Source: Miscanthus floridulus (taxonomy: Eukaryota > Streptophyta > Magnoliopsida > Poales > Poaceae). From it: a stretch of 64,000 nucleotides of DNA. The translations under genes and the position numbers were made by a program. Where the stretch lies: assembly GCF_019320115.1 (NCBI RefSeq), contig NC_089587.1, positions 83,511,603 through 83,575,602 on the forward strand. Reading direction: 5' to 3'. The notes below the pieces were generated by a model that saw only the letters and a program-made list of their open reading frames with translations, was not told the origin of the DNA and did not search any database. Position 1 is the first letter of the stretch. Every line of letters starts with the position of its first letter. Below, piece after piece: positions 56,557 to 64,000 of this stretch.

Positions 56557-57725
56557 CTACTCTCTATACTCATTTTTTAATACACTATAAATTTCTTCTT
56601 TTATAAACAAATAAAATTAACAAACTATAAAATTATCTAGATCTCTAAACAATGATATTTTTAATGGTCATTGTGTTCTCGTCTTTTACTGCGGCAGGTA
56701 AGTAATTCATATGATATTTCCGCAAATTAACAGAAGAATGGGAATGTACACACATAACAGACTACTACGACGATATCGGGACGTGTGAATAAATAACCAT
56801 CCGTACTAGTTGACCTTGCTTACGTGATCATCTCGGCGAGCATTTCTCCACCGGACAGCACCGTACTTGGTCAAGGAAGAGCTCCGATTCTATGAGGAAG
56901 GGAACACGGTCTCCCACGACCGTTGTCGCTCTCCCTCGTATAATCAAAGCTCCTCCTTGATGTCCGTTACCGCTCGACAGAGAACATGCTTGCCGAGCTG
57001 AACACGGTCCGCAAGTTCAACTAGTACGGATTTTCTATAATTTTCTAACTATTTTCTAAGTTTTTATTTATATATACTACGTTTAGGTACGGTGATTGAC
57101 AGACTACTACGACGATATCGGGACATGTGAATAAATAACCATCCGTACTAGTTGACCTTGCTTACGTGATCAGCTCGGCGAGGATTTCTCCACCGGACGG
57201 CACCGTACTTGGTCAAGGAAGAGCTCCGATTCTACGAGGAAGGGAACACGGTCTTCCACGACCGTTATCGCTCTCCCTCGTAGAATCAAAGCTCCTCCTT
57301 GACGTCCGTTACCGCTCGGCAGAGAACATCCTCGCCGACCTGAACACGGTCCGCAAGTTCAACTAGTAAGGATTTGCTATAATTTTCTAACTATTTTCTA
57401 ACTTTATATTTATATATACTTTAACCTTCTTTCATGTAAATATACAAGCTTAAAGTGATTTTGAGCTCAAATTGCTTACAAATGAAAAAAAACCACAATA
57501 AAGAACCATAAATATATATAGTGAATAAAATGGTATAAGAAAATGGTAAAAAATGAGAGTATGAGATTGGTAACCTTTACAACTGAAGAATCGACGGAGG
57601 AATCGAAGAATGGATGGAGGAACAATGGAGGGAGGGAGGAAGCAAGAACACTACTGCAGTGAGCTTCAAAATGTGCTGAGCTCGGGCTCGGGGAGGAAGG
57701 AGGAGACGGCCGATTTATAAAGGGA
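56557..57725. other. Upstream region of the CACTA2 genes
   Basis: It contains a two-copy tandem duplication (56758-57423) and otherwise AT-rich sequence. A minus-strand open frame at 57476-57754 begins inside the subterminal repeats and lacks protein character. The minus-strand leader and promoter of the GRF and transposase genes are expected here; TTTATAAATCG near 57711-57721 is a possible TATA region. Confidence 0.45.
56758..57423. repeat. 342-bp tandem duplication upstream of CACTA2 genes
   Basis: CAGACTACTACGACGATATCG begins both copies (56758 and 57100), giving a 342-bp period. The copies share over 250 bp with few substitutions, including TTGGTCAAGGAAGAGCTCC and CCGCAAGTTCAACTAG. Each contains short open frames, but none is a recognisable protein. 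Confidence 0.92.
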
Positions 57726-57729
57726 GAAC

Positions 57730-58020
57730 ATTTAGTCCCGGTTGATAGATCCAATCGGGACTAAAGGTAACTTTCCAACCCCGGGCGCAGCCACGGCCCG
57801 GGAGTAGACCTTTACTCCCGGTTGGAGCCACCAACCGGGAGTAAAAGTATACCTTTAGTCCCGGTTGGTGGCTCCAACCGGGACTAAAGGTCCCTGCCAC
57901 CTCTGTCTGGCGCAGTAGCCGTTGGGCAGGGACCTTTAGTCCCGGTTGGAGCCACCAACCGGGACTAAAGGTATTTCTAGTCCCGGGGGCAAAAAATTCC
58001 GGGACTAGAGCCCATTTTGG
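57730..58020. repeat. Right subterminal repeats of CACTA2
   Basis: TTTAGTCCCGGTTG and complement motifs in inverted pairs, with one TTTACTCCCGGTTGG pair in the middle (57810-57845), up to the terminal CTACTAGTG. Confidence 0.92.
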
Positions 58021-58054
58021 CCGAGGATCAAAGGTCTGTTCTCTACTAGTGCAT

Positions 58055-58162
58055 GTAATAGTGAAAGCATCTGCAAGGATCTACCACTATCACGAGGAGG
58101 CTACAATTGCTTCTGCCCTGGTCAAATGGATGGCAACCCCTATGTTGCAGATGGCTGCATAG
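58055..58162 (+). pseudogene. WAK exon 1, third piece: EGF-like cysteines
   Basis: It resumes directly after the CACTA2 target duplication with C-N-S-E-S-I-C-K-D-L, then G-G-Y-N-C-F-C-P-G and G-N-P-Y-V-A-D-G-C, an EGF-like cysteine pattern. It ends in phase 1 at GTTCG. With the 2-bp insertion discounted, the three exon 1 pieces sum to 949 nt, which matches the phase required at the exon 2 junction (G|AT, aspartate). Confidence 0.9.
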
Positions 58163-58510
58163 GTTCGTGTGCATCTCTGTTTCTTTTTCGCATGACGTAG
58201 TTTTTTTTATGTGGCGCGTAGACATTTTCTATATTTATTGTATTGTTTATCTCATATTAATTATTACCAATATGAAAGCACCCACCAATTTTGTCACACG
58301 TGCATGTGGATTATATTGATGAGTTACTTATTCAACAAGACTAAAATAATGTGTCGATCCCTGCACTTGCAGTATTTATTAATTGCCACACATATCAAAT
58401 GGCTTCGCCGCTAAACTAAATTGGCTAGTCTCTTCATCTCAAAAGGATGCCTTACTAGTTTCCTTGGATTAATATAATCCTAATTCCTTGCTTTGTCTAC
58501 CATCAACCAG

Positions 58511-59008
58511 ATTACAATCCAAAGGCACCCAATGAGAACATAACCATTCCATTTCCTTTTGGGATTGAAGAAGGCTGTTTCGCAAATGATAACCTACGAC
58601 TCAACTGCACAAGTAATGCAACTCTTGTTCTTTACCGAGGGTACGCGCAATATCGTGTGACCAATTTATCACTTGATGATGGGCTTCTGACGGTTACGAA
58701 CATGCTGAATGACACAAGCTCCAACAACATGAAGAGGATAGTCATATCTAACAATGATGGTCACAACTATGCATCTTCTCGGGACGTCTTGGATGATAAT
58801 TTTTATTTCTCTCAGGAGGATATACCAATAAAATGGGTTGTGGCAAACTTAACTTGTCAGGAAGCTAGGCTAAATAATGCTACATATGCATGCATCAGTG
58901 ACAACAGTTTCTGCATAGATGTCATGCAAGGGAAAACACGTGATGGGTACCGCTGCAAGTGTTCTGATGGCTTTCAAGGAAATCCATACCTCAAAAATAG
59001 TTGTACAG
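58511..59008 (+). pseudogene. WAK exon 2: second extracellular domain
   Basis: Acceptor AACCAG at 58505-58510, donor GTTATA after 59008; 498 nt, fully open. It begins D-Y-N-P-K, then I-P-F-P-F-G-I-E-E-G-C-F-A-N-D, a second copy of the Y/F-P-F-G-I galacturonan-binding-type motif, and ends with an EGF-like R-C-K-C-S-D-G-F-Q-G-N-P-Y. Numerous N-x-S/T sequons are present. This double extracellular architecture is typical of grass WAKs. No defect is seen in this exon. Confidence 0.93.
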
Positions 59009-59284
59009 GTTATACTTCTCCCTTAAACTTGGTTTCACTAAGTTCCTTATCTTACTATTACTAATTAGAGGCCCGACGGAGGCACCACATTAATTTTCAC
59101 CATATGTGCTACTATTACTAATTAAAGGCCCTGACGGAAGCCCATGTTAATTCTCACCAGATGTGCTAGAAAAAAGATAAATCCTAGAAAATCTCACAAT
59201 AATCAGAAATATCTAGTCTTTAATTTGGTAGACTCATCATCATCACGGGTAACAACCATTAGATTTATTGTAATTTATATAAAA

Positions 59285-61180
59285 AAATTTACTCACCTCT
59301 GCCATTATGAAAAATACATAAAGTAAACCCCAATTTTGCATCTAAATTGCCCACCTGTGCCATTATAAAAGATAATTAAAAATAATCCCTATATTGTATA
59401 TAAATAAATTACCCACATCTTCAACATTGGTTGCCCGGTCATGTATTTGTCCCATCGCTAGACAAAGGGCCTGCCAGACGCTGCTTGATGATATTGATGG
59501 GGCCTCCTAAAGATGATCCACCTAGACACGAGTAACCATAGGTAGGTTTCTGAATGAAGATACAGCTTTTGTTTCGTCAAGGACGCATGGTTCCTTGGTA
59601 GTATTTGTCTTGGGAAGATAGCTTGGATGACATGAAACGGTTCCATGATAAGAGGTCGTAATAAGCAGGCAATCACATTTCCCTTTGGATTTTCTAATGC
59701 CGACAAATAGGCCAACGATGCTGACAAGTAGCCATATCCATAATATTGCATCTAAATTACCCACCTTTATTGTTATAAAATAAAATTCAAAATAATATTT
59801 TAATACTGCATCTAAATTACCCAGATTTATTACTATAATAAAGATAATTTAAAAAAATGCTCTAACTTTGTATTTAAATAGTAAATACACATGTCATAAA
59901 AGATAATTTAAAATATGTCTAAAATGATTTTATAAATTGCCCACCTTTGTCATTTTGAAAGATAAGGCAAAGTAACCTTTTAAATTTGCATTCAACCTAC
60001 CCATATAGGTCGTTGTGATATGATAGATAATATAAAGTATTACCTTTATAATATATTAGTATCTACCTCAGCCACATAAAAACTAAACAAAAATATCTCC
60101 CAAATCTACATGTAAATACTAATATATATTATTATGCTATTTTTCACCATGTATATCAAATAAACATGTAAGGATTAGGATAAATATTTATTTTAATAAC
60201 TTATGAAGCATGGAAAAATATTCACTTAACAAATCACATAGAAAAAACATTGGCAATTCACTTTAATTTATATTAATATTACATGATAATAAATTTCATA
60301 AGTTATTATTTTAAATAAGTTTACATTTTGACTGAAACATTATGTCATACCAATACTAATAATTTAATTTTGAGTAATCTATGATATATAAAATAATACT
60401 ACACATATAATTATGTGGTATAACAAATTCAACATATCAGTGCTGGGGTGCATGTTGAGTTTTAACTTAACATGTGGAAAACAATACTACTAGGACTTCG
60501 GTTCTTTTTAATAAAAAAATATTTTTTGCATAAAAGATAAAGAACACTAAGATTTCTACTTATCATGTGAAAATGCAACAACTCGATTAAAAGTTAAAAG
60601 CTAAACGATAGATTTGTGAAGCCACAGAAGCAATGCAACAAGAGTTTATATATCTTAAAATTAATTTTCAACTAAATACACATCACTCTAGAAAAAATAT
60701 AAATACTATAAAATCTAACTAGAGATCCGTAATGGAGCCTGCTTGTTAATCGTGACAAGACCCGATAGAAAAATAAAAGATAGATCCTAGAAATCTCACA
60801 AAAATTAGAAACATCTGGCCATCAATTTGCTATAACCTAATTAATCACCATGGATGATAATAGATATTGGATCTATTCTATTTCCTAAATAATAATCCAC
60901 CTCTGGTATTGTGTAAAACATATAAAGTAACACATGATTTTGTATTTATATTACCCACCTATGCCATTAAAAAACATGATCTAACATAGACCAAACTTTC
61001 ATCTAACTACCCACGAACTCATATTATAATCAATAATTTATGTTACTCATTTTTCATCTCATTATTAGAAAAATTAAATACACCCTCAAATCTATGTCTA
61101 AATTATCAACATATTCTATTATAAAATAATTGTTTAGATAACCATAAAACATATATATGTGTCGTGAGTTCATAACCATA
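59285..61180. repeat. Degenerate short tandem repeats in WAK intron 2
   Basis: The AT-rich intron carries many diverged copies of a phrase like TAAATTACCCACCTTTGTCATTATAAAAGATAA at spacings of roughly 60-80 bp (clearest at 59285-60030 and 60900-61140). Related sequence in the opposite orientation lies at about 19720-19860, upstream of the other WAK fragment. A minus-strand open frame at 59458-59764 is embedded here and is not recognised. Confidence 0.55.
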
Positions 61181-61197
61181 GCAACCATCATGTTGTT

Positions 61198-61730
61198 TGT
61201 TGGATGTCGGAAGTGTGGGTCTCCGGTGGCTCGGGTACTCAAAAACTCAAGAGAGACGCGGCGATTTATCCTGTTTCGGGCTATCGAGGCCCTAGGTCCA
61301 GCAGTAAGGTGTTCTTCGTGTTCAAGAGCACCGAAATTGGGGGGGGAGGGGGGTTACAATGAGAGTTTGGTAGGGAATCGCTCGGTGCTATCCTATGGCT
61401 CGTCGGCGGTGAGGTTTCGTCCCAGCGAGTAAGGGAATCGGCCCTCACTCTTGCTGGGTTGCCGGCGGTGGAACGCTCTCTCGGCCGGTGGTTATCTTGT
61501 CCAATCAGCCTCTGAGTGTCCAATCTATCGAATGGGTTTCTAGGATTCACCCCCTCTCTGAGAGCCGACCCTCCCCTTATATACCGAGGAAGTTTAGGTA
61601 TAAGTTAGTTTGGGGGGTTTTGGTCTATGGTCGTTGTGCACCAGGAGTAGGAGGGTGCTACCGTGGCGTGGATGGACCTCAGTCTTGTCATGGAGCTGGA
61701 GGAGCTGCTGGCGCCACCTGATGTGAGGAT
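61198..61730 (-). mobile_element. LTR-like insertion in WAK intron 2
   Basis: GC-richer than its surroundings, with a TATA box on the minus strand (TATATAAGGGG, near 61572-61584) and, toward 61198, the phrase GATTTATCCTGTTTCGGGCTATCGAGG (complement on the element strand) that resembles LTR sequences of grass retrotransposons. The probable terminus TGTTGGATGTCGG is at 61198. The other end and a target duplication could not be fixed. A solo LTR or LTR fragment is the likeliest reading. Confidence 0.45.
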
Positions 61731-61996
61731 TAACATAATAATTCAAAGAAAAAAGATACTCCAGTAGTATTAAGAATATCTTAACTTTAGAATGTAACAA
61801 AAACACTACATCATGCATCTTACTCGGTGTAAATTACAACTCTATACTACTATATCTCTCTGAAAGGTCATGCTACTACTTGCACCACCAGTGGTTCTAC
61901 ATGATCACACATCACATTACTTTTTCAAAGAAATATCAGTAAACATGTGCATGATTTTACTTGCACTACCAACATGCAACCTTCTTACTGATACAG

Positions 61997-62149
61997 ATAT
62001 CGATGAGTGCTCTATTCCAAATAAATGCAATGGGATATGCCACAATTTTGATGGAGGCTTCAATTGTACAAGGTGCTCTCACGGAAAAGAATATGATATG
62101 AACAAACATAAATGTGTCATGCCAGCTAAGCAGCGTAATCTAATTCTCG
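61997..62149 (+). pseudogene. WAK exon 3: calcium-binding EGF domain
   Basis: Acceptor GATACAG before 61997 and donor GTGAGT at 62150; 153 nt, open. D-I-D-E-C-S-I-P-N-K-C-N-G-I-C then G-G-F-N-C-T-R-C is a calcium-binding EGF domain. It is nearly identical to exon a of the upstream fragment (20093-20245). Confidence 0.93.
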
Positions 62150-62326
62150 GTGAGTCATGCATTTGCCCATCAAAATTAAAAATTTTCCACAAGTTTTACA
62201 TGTTTTTTACATCTAATCCTTAAGTATAAATCTAACTTGTGGTCATTGACAAACAAAATCTCTTTATCCTCGTATATGTATGTTTACTCCAAACTCATGA
62301 ATATACCTTACCGTTACTATTTTCAG

Positions 62327-63432
62327 GTTTAAACATCGGAGTAGGAGTTGGAGGTGGCACAACTCTTTTGCTTCTAGCACTTAGTGGACCCTTCGTAAAG
62401 CATAAAATTAGACAACTAAAAATGAAAAATATGTTTTTTAAAGGATGATTATTGCAACAATTGATATCAAAAAATGCAAACATTAGTGAAAGGATGATTA
62501 TTACCTTAAGAGAGCTAGAGCTAGCTACAAATAATTTTAATAGAGATTGTGTGGTTTGTGGTGGTCATGGCATTGTATTCAAAGGGAATCTGGATCTACA
62601 TGTAGTGGCAATCAAGAAATCGAAGATTGTAGTACAAAGAGAAATTGATGAATTCATAAATGAAGTTGTAATTCTTTCTCAAGTGAACCATAGAAACGTG
62701 GTCAAGTTTTTAGGATGCTGCCTTGAGAAAGAGGTTCCACTACTAGTTTATGAGTTCATTTCAAATGGAACCCTTTATCATCATCTTCATGTTGAAGGAC
62801 CATTATCAATATCATGGGGTGACCGACTGAGGATCGCACTTGAAGTTTCTAGAGCATTGTCCTATCTACACTCGGCCACTTCAATGCCAATATTTCATAG
62901 AGATATCAAATCATCCAACATACTTCTCGATGATAGTTTAATTGCAAAGGTATCGGACTTTGGAGCCTCCAGATATATACCCATTGATCAAACAGGGGTG
63001 ACTACTGTTGTTCAAGGAACAATTGGTTACTTAGATCCCATGTACTATATCACTGGACAGCTTACTGACAAGAGTAATGTGTTCAGTTTTGGTGTTCTTC
63101 TTATAGAACTACTTACTAGAAAGAAACCATTTGTCCACATGCCCGAATATTGTGGTGGTCTTGTTTCACATTTCACCACATTACTCACCGAAAGGGAACT
63201 TCATTGACATAATGGATCATCAAGCTATGGAGGAGGAAAATGGGGAAGTTCAAGAAGTAGCTGCACTAGCTGTATTGTGTACTAAAATGAAAGGAGATGA
63301 TAGGCCTACAATGAGGCATGTGGAGATGACACTTGAAAATTTATTAGCTAAAAGGAAGCATGTTCCATGCCATACAACACGAAGGAGATACGACGATGAT
63401 GGAATTGTGGCTCATTACATGTGCATTGAACA
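62327..63432 (+). pseudogene. WAK exon 4: transmembrane helix and Ser/Thr kinase domain
   Basis: After acceptor TTTCAG, a glycine-rich hydrophobic helix (V-G-V-G-G-G-T-T-L-L-L-L-A-L) is followed by a basic stretch. A TGA at 62446 lies before the L-L-Q-Q-L-I block. The kinase domain then reads a degraded glycine loop ([10 protein letters not shown]), V-A-I-K-K-S-K (catalytic Lys), F-H-R-D-I-K-S-S-N (catalytic loop, RD type), S-D-F-G-A-S (Mg-binding) and Y-L-D-P-M-Y-Y, where the usual E of D-P-E is M. An extra A at 63191-63193 shifts the frame; the C-lobe continues as G-N-F-I-D-I-M-D to D-D-R-P-T-M-R-H-V. Coding similarity ends where CACTA3 begins. Confidence 0.92.
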
Positions 63433-64000
63433 CACTACTGGATTCAGGTTCTTTACCGAGTGCCTGAGGCACTCGACAAAGGCCAAATTGCACTCGGCAA
63501 AAAATTGATCGACAAAGCCCTCTTTGCCGAGTGTCTTTTATCAGGCACTCGACAAAGGCTTTGCCGAGAGCCCCGGGGGCACTCGGCAAAGAAAAGCGAC
63601 CGTCACGGCGCCGGCCCCGTTGACGGTCGCTTTGCCGAGTGCCAACCCAGCAGGCACTCGGCAAAGATTTTTATTTTTTTTTAAAAAAAATTCTTTGCTG
63701 AGTGCCCTCTATTCGGCGCTCGACAAACTTTGATTTAAAAAAAAAATCTTTGCCGAGTGCCCTCTGGCCGGCACTCGGCAAAGTTTGAATTTTTTTTAAA
63801 AAGAAAAATTCTTTGCCGAGTGCCCTCTGGTCGGCACTCGGCAAAGTTTGAAATTTTTTTTAAAAAAAATGCTTTGCCGAGTGCCATGGTCATGGCACTC
63901 GGCAAAGCTGGAAAAATGGTTTTCCGAGCGCCCATTTTTCCAGCTTTGCCGAGTGCTGTGACCATGGCACTCGGCAAAGTGACCCAAAACGGCAACTTTT
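63433..64000. mobile_element. Left end of a third CACTA transposon (CACTA3, runs off window)
   Basis: CACTACTGGATTCAGG at 63433 is a CACTA-type terminus; the three bases before it (ACA, 63430-63432) would be the target duplication. From 63450 on, TTTGCCGAGTGCC and GGCACTCGGCAAAG alternate in inverted pairs separated by T/A-rich runs and form long hairpins (for example 63871-63908 and 63943-63979). This subterminal motif is widespread in grass CACTA families. The right end and genes are outside the window. Confidence 0.85.

Larger units (their letters stand above)
45777..58051 (-). mobile_element. CACTA (En/Spm) transposon, CACTA2, 12.3 kb, possibly autonomous
   Basis: Flanked by the 3-bp target duplication CAT (45774-45776, 58052-58054). 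The right end on the minus strand is CACTAGTAGAGAACAGACC; the left end is CACTGGTAGAGAACCGAGC, so the terminal pentamer has changed from CACTA to CACTG there. Subterminal arrays of TTTAGTCCCGGTTGGT and complements fill both ends. Minus-strand genes in order are a GRF zinc-finger tail-anchored protein (56556-56021), an intact transposase (55932-52582) and an eight-exon Transposase_24/Ulp1 protein (50360-46338). It interrupts WAK exon 1 and, once removed, restores the codon order T-Y-A-C-N exactly. Confidence 0.96.
26255..63432 (+). pseudogene. Wall-associated receptor-like kinase, split by transposons and frame-broken
   Basis: Exon 1 is in three pieces (26255-26423, 45103-45776, 58055-58162). 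Then come exon 2 (58511-59008), exon 3 (61997-62149) and exon 4 (62327 to about 63432). The order is signal peptide, galacturonan-binding-type cysteine-rich domain, EGF-like cysteines, a second similar extracellular domain, a calcium-binding EGF domain, transmembrane helix and Ser/Thr kinase. WAK proteins link the pectin wall to cytoplasmic signalling at the plasma membrane. Exon junctions have GT and AG and keep a constant phase. With the insertions removed, the frame is broken only by a 2-bp insertion near 45120-45124, a TGA at 62446 and a 1-bp insertion at about 63191-63193. The TE insertions alone would block normal expression, unless the 18.7-kb and 12.3-kb inserts were spliced out. Confidence 0.9.

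Noticed and set aside
59458..59764. Short minus-strand gene with a hydrophobic N-terminus inside WAK intron 2
   Set aside because: Embedded in degenerate AT-rich repeats, with two overlapping frames of similar length and no family signature.
63450..64000. MicroRNA precursors from the GCCGAGTGCC hairpins
   Set aside because: The hairpins are the regular subterminal inverted repeats of a CACTA element, present many times. Nothing singles one out as a miRNA locus.

Overview
The window is nuclear DNA from a flowering plant, almost certainly a grass (Poaceae). The evidence is the content: long-LTR Ty3/gypsy elements, CACTA (En/Spm) transposons whose ends carry TTTAGTCCCGGTTGGT-type and TTTGCCGAGTGCC-type arrays familiar from grass genomes, and a wall-associated kinase (WAK) locus with the grass-type double extracellular domain. 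There is no prokaryotic content and no operon. The only host gene family I can recognise is WAK; nearly everything else is nested transposable elements.

Layout. 1-9001: the right-hand part of a minus-strand Ty3/gypsy element (element A). It has RNase H/RT/protease/gag, an extra coiled-coil ORF upstream of gag, a tRNA-iMet primer site and a 4.49-kb LTR. 9167-18099: a second minus-strand gypsy derivative (element B) with a 4.72-kb LTR, a heavily deleted interior, a 1.83-kb tandem duplication and a truncated partner LTR. It sits in a perfect 5-bp target duplication (CGCAT). 18105-26254: mostly unassigned DNA, with a two-exon WAK fragment (20093-20499) and a 466-bp tandem array (24187-25612).

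26255-63432: one plus-strand WAK gene spread over 37 kb. Exon 1 is split twice: by a minus-strand solo LTR (26424-45097), itself carrying a 16.8-kb CACTA element (CACTA1, 27589-44378, TSD CTC), and by a 12.3-kb CACTA element (CACTA2, 45777-58051, TSD CAT). Removing these insertions leaves the WAK frame continuous except for a 2-bp insertion in exon 1, a stop before the kinase domain and a 1-bp insertion in the kinase C-lobe. A third CACTA end (63433 onward) starts at the 3' end of the kinase exon and runs off the window.

The two complete CACTA elements share a gene set: a TNP2-type transposase; a second protein combining a plant-transposase domain, coiled coil, proline-rich repeats and a Ulp1-like cysteine protease domain; and a small protein with a C-terminal hydrophobic anchor. 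In CACTA1 these genes are decayed. In CACTA2 all three can be read open (the second as eight exons summing to 3333 nt, exactly 1111 codons), so CACTA2 may be, or recently was, autonomous.

The strongest observations are: the three-gene set with Ulp1 protease and tail-anchored accessory protein in CACTA2; the near-perfect bias of premature stops in element A toward TAG and TGA, never TAA (a footprint of cytosine-methylation decay); subterminal-type repeats re-used inside both CACTA elements ahead of internal genes; and the exactly reconstructible insertion history of the WAK locus. All family assignments come from reading motifs by eye; no database search was run.
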